From Tannerella sp. (lineage in GTDB: Bacteria > Bacteroidota > Bacteroidia > Bacteroidales > Tannerellaceae): a DNA stretch of 32,908 nucleotides. This document shows, piece after piece, positions 1 to 7,834 of this stretch. The number at the start of each line of letters is the position of its first letter. Positions within the stretch are counted from its first letter, which is position 1. Under the pieces are notes generated by a model. That model searched no databases. It was not told the origin of the DNA and saw only the letters and a list, made by a program, of their open reading frames with translations. The translations under genes were made by a program, and so were the position numbers. The stretch lies in assembly GCA_031276675.1 (NCBI GenBank), contig JAISMO010000122.1, positions 1-32,908 of the forward strand, in the 5' to 3' direction.

Positions 1-135
1 GAATGACGGTTCGAGACCTTTTTCAACGGGCTTCAACTCTCGAAAAATTACTTCTACCGGTATATATGGCGGCTCTTTGTCACATCCGGAAAGGAGAAGG
101 GGCCACGCAAACCACATGATTGTTCTCTTCATCAT
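1..135 (-). CDS. Partial lipoprotein, unknown function (5' end only)
   Basis: Reading leftwards from tandem ATG codons at 135 and 132, the frame stays open to the window edge (45 codons, no stop). The product begins MMKRTIMWFAWPLLLSGC followed by DKEPPYIPVEV. It has a basic start, a hydrophobic stretch and a lipobox (LSGC), so the mature protein should be an N-terminally lipidated envelope protein. Acidic residues just after the cysteine (DKE) loosely resemble the surface-export signal of Bacteroidetes lipoproteins; that part is inference. The Shine-Dalgarno site is weak (GGAA before the first ATG). No domain is recognisable in the part present. It is divergent from the threonylcarbamoyl-AMP synthase gene. 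The other frames here are short and lack such a signal. Confidence 0.6.
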   Translation of the reverse strand, partial: MMKRTIMWFAWPLLLSGCDKEPPYIPVEVIFRELKPVEKGLEPSF

Positions 136-563
136 ATCATTCCATATTTGATTATTGTTGAAGGCATAACGGGAATACATATCGCAGGGAGGACACTTTA
201 TGAACCTTAAGTTTGCGGTCGAAAAAAGCGGGGTTAAAGTTTTACTTTTGTTGTATGAAAGTAGGGATTTAACCGGCCGGCAGAGGTAAATTACCTGATT
301 AACCGGATTTCAAAATTCATATGCGGATAAAAACGGGCCGGCCTTACCCCGCCGGGGATATCAGGAAATTTCATACTTTTGCATTGAATTTTAAACTGAA
401 CAGAGATGAATTATCCTTTGTTGAAAGAAAAGACAGGCTTTCTTTTCGCTACATTAACGGCTCCGCCATGGACGGACAGGAGCTGCGAACCTGCGACCGG
501 AGCGACCCCGCGACTCCCCGAACATGCACCGCCGAACGCAAACCGCCAGTCATCCGAAAAACG
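136..563. promoter_or_regulatory. Divergent intergenic region with two plus-strand -7 elements
   Basis: This gap separates the left-edge lipoprotein (minus) from the YrdC-family gene (plus). Two copies of the Bacteroidetes -7 consensus TAnnTTTG, both TACTTTTG, lie on plus at 243-250 and 374-381. Neither has a well-spaced TTTG at -33. A small perfect palindrome, GGTAAATTACC, sits near 285. The frame of the downstream gene is open back to 321, but nothing upstream of 564 resembles the family. I therefore read 382-563 as an untranslated leader of up to about 180 nt. Confidence 0.4.
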
Positions 564-1175
564 ATGTTAATCAAGATTTATCCGGAAAATCCGAATCCGA
601 AAGAAACAGGCAAAGTCATACGCACCTTGCAGGAAGGCGGTCTGGTGATCTACCCGACCGACACGCTCTATGCCATCGGCTGCGATGCGCTCAACGTGCG
701 CGCCGTGGAGGAAATTTGCCGGATCAAGGGTGTAAATCCCCGGAAAAGCAATCTGTCGGTGATCTGTTACGACCTGTCGGGCATCAGCGAATACGCCAAA
801 GTCAGCAATACCGCCTTCAAGCTGATGAAGCAGTATTTGCCCGGCCCGTTCACCTTTATCCTGCCCGCCAGCGCGGAATTGCCAAAAATTTACAAAAACC
901 GCAGGGAGATCGGCGTGCGTATCCCGGCACATCCCGTCGCCCGCGAACTGGTACGCAGTCTGGGGCATCCGCTGCTGAGCATGTCGGTACACTGCAACGG
1001 CGAAGAACCGGAGTATGCCACCGATCCCGAACTGATTCACGAACGGTATGAACATCTGGTCGATATCGTGATTGACGGCGGATACGGCGATACGGAAGCC
1101 TCGACCGTCATCGACTGCACTGCCGGCGAATTTGAAATCACGCGACAGGGAAAGGGCCTTTGCCGGCTGCCATAA
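564..1175 (+). CDS. L-threonylcarbamoyladenylate synthase (YrdC/Sua5/TsaC family)
   Basis: The 203-residue product should condense threonine, bicarbonate and ATP to threonylcarbamoyl-AMP, the donor for t6A at position 37 of ANN-decoding tRNAs, in the cytoplasm. The YrdC fold is clear: GGLVIYPTDTLYAIGCD near residues 24-40, a KGVNPRKSN nucleotide-site segment, PGPFTFILPAS and GVRIPAHPVARELV. The length is that of a stand-alone YrdC/TsaC-type protein with no C-terminal Sua5 domain. The frame extends back to 321, but family similarity begins at MLIKIYPENP, so I start at 564. Two candidate -7 promoter elements lie upstream. A heptamer inverted-repeat array follows the stop and may end the transcript. 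YciO-type relatives are the main alternative. Confidence 0.9.
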   Translation: MLIKIYPENPNPKETGKVIRTLQEGGLVIYPTDTLYAIGCDALNVRAVEEICRIKGVNPRKSNLSVICYDLSGISEYAKVSNTAFKLMKQYLPGPFTFILPASAELPKIYKNRREIGVRIPAHPVARELVRSLGHPLLSMSVHCNGEEPEYATDPELIHERYEHLVDIVIDGGYGDTEASTVIDCTAGEFEITRQGKGLCRLP

Positions 1176-1184
1176 GCATTACAA

Positions 1185-1305
1185 CAGTGGTTAGTGATTA
1201 GTGGTTAGTGACGCGAAGCGGCGCCTGTTTGCCGCATTTCACACCACCAGCCACTAACCGCTAACCGCTAATCACTAACCACTAACCACTAACCACTAAC
1301 CACTG
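1185..1305. repeat. Heptamer (TTAGTGG/CCACTAA) tandem repeats in inverted arrangement
   Basis: The left arm (1185-1210) carries three copies of a TTAGTGG-like heptamer. The right side (1250-1305) carries about seven copies of its complement, CACTAAC. The outermost 26 bases, 1185-1210 against 1280-1305, are complementary except at one position. The segment between the arms is GC-rich. Lying just after the YrdC-family stop, it could fold into a long hairpin and act as a terminator, or it may be an expanded simple repeat. Confidence 0.8.
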
Positions 1306-1329
1306 TGTACTGTATCGGAGATTTTTATG

Positions 1330-1337
1330 TACCTTTG
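1330..1337 (+). promoter_or_regulatory. Bacteroidetes -7 element before the DUF362 gene
   Basis: TACCTTTG is an exact match to TAnnTTTG, 42 nt before the ATG at 1380. No clear TTTG at -33 is seen because the upstream sequence is the heptamer repeat array. It implies transcription of the DUF362 gene and mnmE independently of the YrdC-family gene. Confidence 0.5.
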
Positions 1338-1379
1338 CGCGTATGAGAAAAGACATGCTATTCACGATTTTGTTTTGAT

Positions 1380-2498
1380 ATGGAATCATCTGAAGTTTAT
1401 TTTACAAACCTTCGCACTGCGCCGTCCGCCAATCTGCTCGTCAAAATGGAACGCCTGGTCAAGCGGGCAGGCATTGAAAAAATTGATTTTAACAATCAAT
1501 ACGTAGCCGTAAAGATTCACTTTGGCGAACCCGGAAACCTGGCCTTTATCCGCCCGAACTATGCGGCCAGGTTCGCCATGCTGCTTTGCAAACTGGGCGC
1601 CAAACCCTTTCTGACGGACAGTAACACGCTCTATTCCGGTGGCCGTTCCAATGCGGTCGACCACCTGCAAAGCGCCATGGAAAACGGATTCAATCCGATT
1701 TCGGCCAAGTGCAATGTCATCATTGCCGACGGACTGAAGGGTACCAACCACCGCGAAGTGCCGCTTGAGGGCGAATACTGCAGGGCGCCCAAAATCGGAG
1801 CGGCCATTGCGGATGCCGACATCGTGACCAGCCTGAACCATTTCAAGGGACATGAGCAGAGCGGTTTCGGCGGTGCGCTGAAGAATCTCGGCATGGGATC
1901 GGCCAGCGTGGCCGGGAAACTGGAACTGCACTCGTCGTCGCAGCCGGTTGTCGACCCCGAAGCATGTACCGGATGCGGCGTCTGCGTGAAATACTGCGCC
2001 CATGACGCCATTCATCTCAATGAACGCCGGAAGGCCTCCATCGCATACGACAGGTGCGTCGGCTGCGGGCAGTGCGTCGCTCTCTGCCAGTACGACGGCG
2101 CCATCATGGGCGAAGGCGATACGTCCGAACGGCTGAACTGTAAAATTGCGGAATATGCCAAGGCCGTTGTGCTGGGCAAGCCCCACTTCCACGTGAATTT
2201 CCTCATGAATGTCTCGCCGGAATGTGACTGCTGGAATCATAACGACATGGCTATCGTGCCCGACCTGGGCATCCTGGCGTCCTTTGACCCGGTGGCCCTC
2301 GACCAGGCCTGCGCCGACCTGGTGATTCAGGCGCCCGCGCTGAAAGGCAGCAAACTGACCGAAAAGCATCCGGAGGCCTCGCTGGAAGGAAAAGACAAGT
2401 TCCGCCTGATCCACCCCGACACACACTGGGAAGCCGGACTGGAACACGCCGAAAAAATCGGCCTCGGAACACGAAAATACAAACTCTCAACCGTATGA
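1380..2498 (+). CDS. DUF362 / 4Fe-4S ferredoxin-like Fe-S centre protein
   Basis: This 372-residue protein has an N-terminal DUF362-like part (about residues 1-185, with the conserved-looking AVKIHFGEPGN and LNHFKGHEQSGFGGALKNLGMG) and two ferredoxin motifs, CTGCGVCVKYC (about 196-206) and CVGCGQCVALC (about 225-235). It should bind two [4Fe-4S] clusters. It has no signal peptide, so it is presumably cytoplasmic, and its electron partner is unknown. The family is widespread in anaerobes and its biochemical role is unsettled. The stop overlaps the mnmE start by four bases (ATGA), so the two genes are probably translationally coupled. No good Shine-Dalgarno site is visible. An 11-codon leader ORF ends one base before the start. 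Confidence 0.85.
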   Translation: MESSEVYFTNLRTAPSANLLVKMERLVKRAGIEKIDFNNQYVAVKIHFGEPGNLAFIRPNYAARFAMLLCKLGAKPFLTDSNTLYSGGRSNAVDHLQSAMENGFNPISAKCNVIIADGLKGTNHREVPLEGEYCRAPKIGAAIADADIVTSLNHFKGHEQSGFGGALKNLGMGSASVAGKLELHSSSQPVVDPEACTGCGVCVKYCAHDAIHLNERRKASIAYDRCVGCGQCVALCQYDGAIMGEGDTSERLNCKIAEYAKAVVLGKPHFHVNFLMNVSPECDCWNHNDMAIVPDLGILASFDPVALDQACADLVIQAPALKGSKLTEKHPEASLEGKDKFRLIHPDTHWEAGLEHAEKIGLGTRKYKLSTV

Positions 2499-3886
2499 AC
2501 GAAACAATTTGTGCCCTGTCAACCGCTCCGGGAACGGGTGGCATTGCTGTCATCCGCGTTTCAGGCCCTGAAGCGATTCCCGTTTGCGACCGTCTGTTTT
2601 TCCCCCGTGCGGCGGGCAAAGAGTTGCTTTCGCGACCGGCAGGCACGGTTACGCACGGCAGCATCCGGCGCGGGAACGAATGGATCGATGAAGTCATGGT
2701 ATCCCTGTTTCGCGCCCCCCGTTCGTTCACGGGCGAGGACACGGTGGAAATCATGTGTCACGGCTCTGCCTATATCCAGCAACAGCTGATGCAGCTGCTG
2801 ATCGGGGAAGGCTGCCGTCTGGCCCTGCCGGGCGAGTTCACGCGGCGCGCCTTCCTGAACGGCAAGATGGACCTGTCGCAGGCCGAAGCGGTAGCCGACC
2901 TGATCGCCTCTGCTTCGGTCGCCTCCCACCGCCTGGCCATGCACCAGATGCGCGGCGGATTCAGTCGCGAACTGCACCGGCTCCGTTCGCAACTGCTGGA
3001 CTTTACCTCCCTGATTGAACTGGAACTGGATTTCGGGGAAGAAGAGGTCGAGTTTGCCAACCGTGCCCAACTGACCCGGCTGGTGTCAGCGATCAGGAAT
3101 CATCTTTTGCGGCTGGTACAGTCCTTCGATGTGGGAAATGCCATCAAAAACGGCATTCCGGTGGCGATCGTCGGCGAAACCAACGTGGGGAAATCCACCC
3201 TGCTCAATCATCTGCTGAACGAGGAAAAGGCCATTGTCTCCGAAACCCACGGCACAACGCGCGACGCAATTGAGGATGTAATCAGCCTGAAGGGGATTTC
3301 GTTCCGCTTCATCGACACGGCCGGCATACGCGACACGGACAGCGAAATAGAAATGCTGGGCATCGAACGCACTTACCGGAAAATCCAGCAGGCCGCCATC
3401 GTCATCTGGATGATGGACGCCACCCGGTTCAGCGAAAAAATCGAAAACATTGCCGAAAAAATCATCCCCAAAACCCGAAACAAGCAGTTGATCATCGTTA
3501 TCAACAAGACAGACCGGATTTCGGCGGAAGAAAAACAGGTGCTGGACGAAGAATTTTTGCCGCAACTGCCGGCCAGACGAATCTACCTCTCCGCCAAATA
3601 CCGCCACAACACCGAAGCGCTGGAAGCCGCCCTGCTCGAAGCCGCCGGGCTGCCCGAAATCGGCGGCGACGACCTGGTCGTCACCAATGTACGCCACTAC
3701 GAAGCCCTCTCCAACGCCCTCGAATCCATAAAGCGGGTGGAGGAAGGCCTGCAAAACGGCCTGTCCGCCGACCTGGTGGCGCAGGACATCCGGGAATGCA
3801 TGCACCATCTGGGCGTAATAACCGGAGAAATTTCAACGGACGAAATTCTGGGAAACATATTCAAACACTTCTGTATCGGGAAATAA
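2495..3886 (+). CDS. mnmE: tRNA modification GTPase MnmE (TrmE)
   Basis: The 463-residue product acts with MnmG to install the (carboxymethyl)aminomethyl group at wobble U34 of tRNAs. It has the N-terminal folate-binding domain (starting ICALSTAPGTGGIAVIRVSG), a helical domain, and an inserted GTPase domain with G1 GETNVGKST (about 227-235), G2 GTTRD, G3 DTAGIR (about 274-279), G4 NKTD (about 337) and G5 SAK. It ends in the diagnostic C-terminal CIGK, whose cysteine is catalytically important. The length is typical. The start overlaps the stop of the DUF362 gene by four bases. A repeat-rich gap follows, with no strong terminator seen. Confidence 0.97.
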   Translation: MNETICALSTAPGTGGIAVIRVSGPEAIPVCDRLFFPRAAGKELLSRPAGTVTHGSIRRGNEWIDEVMVSLFRAPRSFTGEDTVEIMCHGSAYIQQQLMQLLIGEGCRLALPGEFTRRAFLNGKMDLSQAEAVADLIASASVASHRLAMHQMRGGFSRELHRLRSQLLDFTSLIELELDFGEEEVEFANRAQLTRLVSAIRNHLLRLVQSFDVGNAIKNGIPVAIVGETNVGKSTLLNHLLNEEKAIVSETHGTTRDAIEDVISLKGISFRFIDTAGIRDTDSEIEMLGIERTYRKIQQAAIVIWMMDATRFSEKIENIAEKIIPKTRNKQLIIVINKTDRISAEEKQVLDEEFLPQLPARRIYLSAKYRHNTEALEAALLEAAGLPEIGGDDLVVTNVRHYEALSNALESIKRVEEGLQNGLSADLVAQDIRECMHHLGVITGEISTDEILGNIFKHFCIGK

Positions 3887-5033
3887 GGAATGAAACATGA
3901 ACGGCGCATAACAACTCCGAATGTCGAACAGACGGGAAGCCCTGTTACACGCTATTCATTTCGCATCACTAAGCGATGAAAAATCAATAAGATGTAACAG
4001 ACAAACCTCCTTTTCACCTGATTTCCCCTGCAAAACAATCTCAGCCGTAATAAACCGGCAACCCATGACCTTATTACCTCATGAACCGGAAACAGACTGT
4101 TAATGAGGTAATGAGATTATCGGGTGCGTGCCGTCTTCGGGTTGCTGAAGTTGTTTTCCTGTTTTTGAATCAGGTATACATGAGGTTTTATCGTTGCCTG
4201 TCCAACAGGAGAGGTTGTTATATGCTATTGATTTTTCACCCCTAAAGACCTTTGAGACGCCTCCTGCGGGACCTGTAACAGCGCCTCAAAAAAAAGATTT
4301 AGCCCCGTTTCGGCCTTTTTGCGGAATAAAAATGATCCTGTCTTTGCCCGCACAGGCAGGCCGAATGCTTCCCGATTCGACAGACATACTCACCTCCCCG
4401 ACCCCGTCCTTCCCGCAACGGCACGCCGGAGCTGCCGACCGCTCCATCGCACATCCCGCGATGCCGTATCGGGCGGAAACAAAATGCCGCTCTCCTGAAA
4501 TGCACCGCCTGTCCGCTCCTTCCGCTTCACAACCCGCGCAGACAGCCTCTTTCGACATTTCAACCTGGCTTTTTCCCGTGGGGACAGACTTTTTTCCTAA
4601 AGGAAAATAGTTTTTTCCTTTAGGGTAAAACTCTTTTCCTTTGGGGTAAGATATTTTTCCTTCGGGAAAAAACTTTTGCCCCATGGGAAAAAACATTTTT
4701 CCCATGGGGCAAGACTCTTTTCCTTTAGGGTAAAATATTTTTCCTTTGGGAAAAGACTTTTTTCCTTTGGGGCAAAATCCTTTTCCTTCGGGAAAAAACT
4801 TTATTTCTTTCGGGGAAAATGCTTTTTTCCGCCAAAAACATCATAAGCAGAGGAAAAAACGCAATTCATTAATGTATATCGGATTCATTGCCTGATCAGC
4901 CTGAAAGGCTATATTTTCTTAACTGCAATGCCGACGGCTTGCGGAGTGACTTCCGTGCCGGCGGCGGCCACCGACCGTCGGTTATGAAGATTACGGCTTT
5001 CAGCCGATGGAGGTATTATATCCGATATGCATT
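3887..5033. other. Gene-poor repeat region between mnmE and mgtE
   Basis: I see no convincing gene in this stretch of about 1.15 kb. It holds an imperfect inverted repeat (about 3948-3998, ends TGTTACA/TGTAACA), a perfect 10-bp inverted repeat ATTACCTCAT (4073-4082 with 4103-4112), three diverged copies of a short element starting near 3920, 4193 and 4887, and the 21-bp dyad array. Frames with heptapeptide repeats on the minus strand mirror the 21-bp period and have no plausible start. Confidence 0.6.
4569..4840. repeat. 21-bp tandem dyad array, 12 full units plus a partial
   Basis: Twelve consecutive units of exactly 21 bp run from 4569 to 4820, then a degenerate 20-bp unit to 4840. Most units carry a small dyad of the form TTTTCC-N3/5-GGAAAA, for example TTTTCCTTCGGGAAAA (within 4653-4673 and 4779-4799). 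Central bases vary (TTCG, TTTG, TTTAG, CATG) but the period does not. Units 6 and 7 together form a 17-bp perfect inverted repeat. On minus, one frame reads as FFPKGK-like heptapeptides, but it has no start near its beginning, so coding is doubtful. Confidence 0.9.
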
Positions 5034-6416
5034 TTATAATAACTTTCCTCCCAGAAACAGGGCTGCGATGGAGAAATAGATAAGCAGCCCGGTGACGTCG
5101 ACCAGCGTGGCGACAAAGGGCGCGGAAGCGGTGGCGGGGTCAAGTCCGGCGCGTTTGAGGATAAAGGGGATCATGGAGCCGGAGAGCGTGCCCCAGAGGA
5201 CAATGAAAATGAGCGACAGGGAAACGCTGAGGCTGATCCAGGGCCAGAAAGGGCCGTAGTCGTAGAAGCCGGCCTGTTGCCAGATCAGGATGCGGAAGAA
5301 TCCGACCAGGCCCAGGATCGCACCCAGCAGCAATCCCGAAAGGATTTCCTTTTTCATGACGTACCACCAGTTGCGCAGTTTCAGTTCGTCGAGGGCGAGT
5401 GAGCGGATAATCAGACTGGCGGCCTGGGAGCCGGAATTGCCGCCGCTCGAAATGATCAGCGGTACAAAGAGGGCCAGTACCACGGCTTTGGATATTTCCT
5501 GTTCAAAGAAGCCCATGGCCGAGGCGGTCATCATTTCGCCGAAAAAGAGAACGGTCAGCCAGCCGGCGCGTTTCCTGACCAGTTCGAACAGGGAGCTTCG
5601 CGTATACGATACATCCAGCCCGCCCGTGCCGCCGAATTTCTGAAAGTCTTCGGTGCTTTCTTCTTCGGCCACGTCCATCACGTCGTCGACCGTGACGATG
5701 CCCAGCAGCGTGCCTCCGCTGTCGACTACGGGGAGCGCCACGCGGTCCTGATCCTGAAAGACCTTGACGGCCACCTCCTGGTCGTCGTAGGCATTCAGCG
5801 CCACGAAACGGTTGTCCGTCATGCCTGCAATGACCTGTTCCGGCGCGGCAAGGATGAGTTCCTTAATCCGGATGTCGTCGATGAGTTTCCACTGGTCGGT
5901 CACGACATAAATCACGTTCAGCGTTTCGGAGTCGTGTCCGAACTTGCGGATATGGTCCAGCGCCTGTTCGACGGTGAAATGCGGCTTGATGGCCACGTAT
6001 TCGGGCGTCATCAGGCGCCCGATGCTGTCTTCGGGATATCCGAGCAGGCGCGTGGCAATCTCGCGTTCTTCCTTGGAGAGCATCTGGACAAGACGCTGGC
6101 TGACCTTGCCGGGCAATTCTTCGAAGAAGGCCGTCCGGTCGTCGGGGTCGAGGTCGTTGAGCAGGCTGGCAATCCGGTTGCGGTTGGTAGCCAGTCCTTC
6201 GATGATGTCTTCCTGCTGGTCGTGGGAAAGATGCTGGAAGGTTTCTTTGGCTGGCGCTCTGGGCAAGAGGCGGAACAGTACAACGGCGTCCGCCTTTTCG
6301 AGCATCTCAATGATGCCGGCTATGTGAAGGGGTTCAAGTGTATTTAACTGTTGCTTGATTTCTTTCCAGTTCTTGCTTTCGATAAGCGCGTGGAAAGGGT
6401 TTTTGATTTCATCCAT
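5034..6416 (-). CDS. mgtE: Magnesium transporter MgtE
   Basis: This 460-residue protein is an inner-membrane Mg2+ channel/transporter gated by cytoplasmic Mg2+. The N-terminal helical domain (about residues 20-125, with LLPRAPAKETFQHLSHDQQEDII) is followed by two CBS domains (about 135-260, including RLMTPEYVAIKPHFTVEQAL and LPVVDSGGTLLGIVTVDDVMDV). A five-helix membrane domain follows from about 285 and contains PLIISSGGNSGSQAASLIIR. Length and domain order are normal. The start at 6416 is supported by an AAGGAG Shine-Dalgarno site at about 6425-6430. The gene is monocistronic, with a 24-bp imperfect palindrome just upstream. Confidence 0.96.
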   Translation of the reverse strand: MDEIKNPFHALIESKNWKEIKQQLNTLEPLHIAGIIEMLEKADAVVLFRLLPRAPAKETFQHLSHDQQEDIIEGLATNRNRIASLLNDLDPDDRTAFFEELPGKVSQRLVQMLSKEEREIATRLLGYPEDSIGRLMTPEYVAIKPHFTVEQALDHIRKFGHDSETLNVIYVVTDQWKLIDDIRIKELILAAPEQVIAGMTDNRFVALNAYDDQEVAVKVFQDQDRVALPVVDSGGTLLGIVTVDDVMDVAEEESTEDFQKFGGTGGLDVSYTRSSLFELVRKRAGWLTVLFFGEMMTASAMGFFEQEISKAVVLALFVPLIISSGGNSGSQAASLIIRSLALDELKLRNWWYVMKKEILSGLLLGAILGLVGFFRILIWQQAGFYDYGPFWPWISLSVSLSLIFIVLWGTLSGSMIPFILKRAGLDPATASAPFVATLVDVTGLLIYFSIAALFLGGKLL

Positions 6417-6837
6417 CTTTTTATCTCCTTACAAATTTAACTCCGTAAAGAGATGTAAATTTCTTTACAGAGGGTTAGTACTTCTGCCGCCTGTGCCTGT
6501 ATATCGGGATATCGTCCATAATCTGTTTGCTGTCTATCGGTTGTCCCGGTAGAAACGGGTTTGAAAAATTGACGTAAAGATAGTACTTTTCCCCGGAAGG
6601 GGCGAATGCTTTTCGCTTTTTTAAGGCAATCGCACGGCGGGGCGTGTCGGTTGCTATTGCGCTGCCGTCCCCGGTTTTTACGATTTCACACAGGGGTTGT
6701 GCGGAACTTGCGACAGACCGCCCCTTCACAAAATCAGGCCGCGCGAAGTTATGAATGTCAGGCATATGAAGCCTGATGAAGTTGCAGGTATGGCATAAAT
6801 TCCGTTATTTTGCGGCGTCATAAAAAAAAGGAGAACA
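6417..6837. promoter_or_regulatory. Divergent control region between mgtE and the nitroreductase gene
   Basis: This 421-bp gap contains an imperfect palindrome (6445-6468), the mgtE Shine-Dalgarno site, and a plus-strand terminator-like hairpin (GCGAA 6602-6606 with TTCGC 6612-6616, then six T). Before the nitroreductase ATG there is a near-consensus -7 (TATTTTG, about 6805-6811) and an AAGGAG site at about 6828-6833. A minus-strand frame (6475-6765) looks non-coding. Confidence 0.4.
6445..6468. promoter_or_regulatory. 24-bp imperfect palindrome upstream of mgtE
   Basis: The two outer arms, GTAAAGA and TCTTTAC, are perfect complements, and 20 of 24 positions obey dyad symmetry overall. It sits 29 bp before the mgtE start codon. 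It could be an operator for a dimeric regulator or a 5'-UTR hairpin; the sequence alone does not decide. Confidence 0.45.
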
Positions 6838-7584
6838 ATGTTGTTGGACAGTATGAAACGCAGGCGGAGCATCCGTCGATATACGCGGCAGGACCTCCCC
6901 GAGGCGTTGCTGGAAGAATTGTTTGAAATCGCATCCCGCGCTTCCAATACGGGAAACATGCAGTTGTACAGTGTCATTGTCAGTCGCGACCGTGCGAATC
7001 GGGAACGGCAGGCGCCGTTTCATTTCAATCAGAAGATGGTGACCGAGGCGCCGGTGCTTCTCACCTTCTGCGCCGATGCCAACCGGTTTGTCAAATGGGC
7101 CGGACAGCGGAAGGCGCAGGCCGGGTTCGACAATTTGCAGACCTTTCTGGCCGCCACCATGGATGCGATGCTGTTTGCCCAGGCCTTTTGCGATGCGGCG
7201 GAAGCCCGGGGACTCGGCGTCTGTTTTTTGGGAACGGCGGCCTGGCATGCGGACAAAATCATCGAAGCCCTGTCGCTGCCCCGTCTGGTTGTGCCGGTTG
7301 TGTCCCTGACGGTCGGTTATCCCGCCGAACCGTTGCCTCCGCAGCCCGAACGCTTGCCGACGGCAGCCGTTATCCATCGGGAATCGTACCGCGATTATAC
7401 CCCGCCGGCCATTGACGCTTTGTACGAAGCAAAGGAAGCGCTGGAGGCAAACAGGCAATTTGTTGCGGAAAATCAAAAGGAAACCCTGGCACAGGTATTC
7501 ACCGACATCCGCTATACGAAAGAAAATAACGAACATTATTCGGAAGTGCTGCTGAAGGTATTGAAACGGCAGGGCTTTCTGTAA
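6838..7584 (+). CDS. Nitroreductase-family FMN oxidoreductase (NfsA-like)
   Basis: This 248-residue protein has the nitroreductase fold: the FMN-binding start MKRRRSIRRYTRQDLPEALLEE (shown in part), ASRASNTGNMQLYS, and GLGVCFLGTAAWHADKIIEAL, plus a C-terminal tail rich in charged residues as in NADPH-dependent NfsA/FRP-type members. It probably reduces quinones, nitro compounds or flavins with NAD(P)H in the cytoplasm; the physiological substrate cannot be inferred. A clear AAGGAG lies five bases before the ATG. It is a single gene, followed by 250 bp before the efflux operon, with no sign of a shared role. Confidence 0.88.
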   Translation: MLLDSMKRRRSIRRYTRQDLPEALLEELFEIASRASNTGNMQLYSVIVSRDRANRERQAPFHFNQKMVTEAPVLLTFCADANRFVKWAGQRKAQAGFDNLQTFLAATMDAMLFAQAFCDAAEARGLGVCFLGTAAWHADKIIEALSLPRLVVPVVSLTVGYPAEPLPPQPERLPTAAVIHRESYRDYTPPAIDALYEAKEALEANRQFVAENQKETLAQVFTDIRYTKENNEHYSEVLLKVLKRQGFL

Positions 7585-7834
7585 CCGCCCGTCCGACGCA
7601 TTTCGGTCAGCCACTGTCCGGCCAGTAGAGCCAATATGATTGTGACAGCCGTTTCCGGGAAACGGGTATCTGTTTGTATGCATGGAAGGCCGGAAGATGG
7701 AAGTTTTGATTTTTTCCCCTCACACAATTAAACCTTTTGTTCCGGTCGCAGTCCTACACCGCGTTGAGATGTCGTAAATCTTGACGGCCGATTATAATGG
7801 TTGTATTCGGATATAACACTCATAAGAAATATAT

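Noticed and set aside
321-563. N-terminal extension of the YrdC-family protein
   Set aside because: The frame is open, but the extra 81 residues are unlike the family, and a -7 element lies inside the stretch at 374-381.
4286-4842. Minus-strand protein with FFPKGK-like heptapeptide repeats
   Set aside because: The frame opens straight after a stop with no start codon until 4705, inside the array. The part beyond the array has no protein-like pattern. Kept as a repeat, with coding left open.
6602-6622. Plus-strand intrinsic terminator
   Set aside because: The stem is only five base pairs and no plus-strand gene precedes it, so it is mentioned only in the intergenic description.
6475-6765. 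96-codon minus-strand frame between mgtE and the nitroreductase gene
   Set aside because: No domain, no Shine-Dalgarno site, and it overlaps the control regions of both genes.
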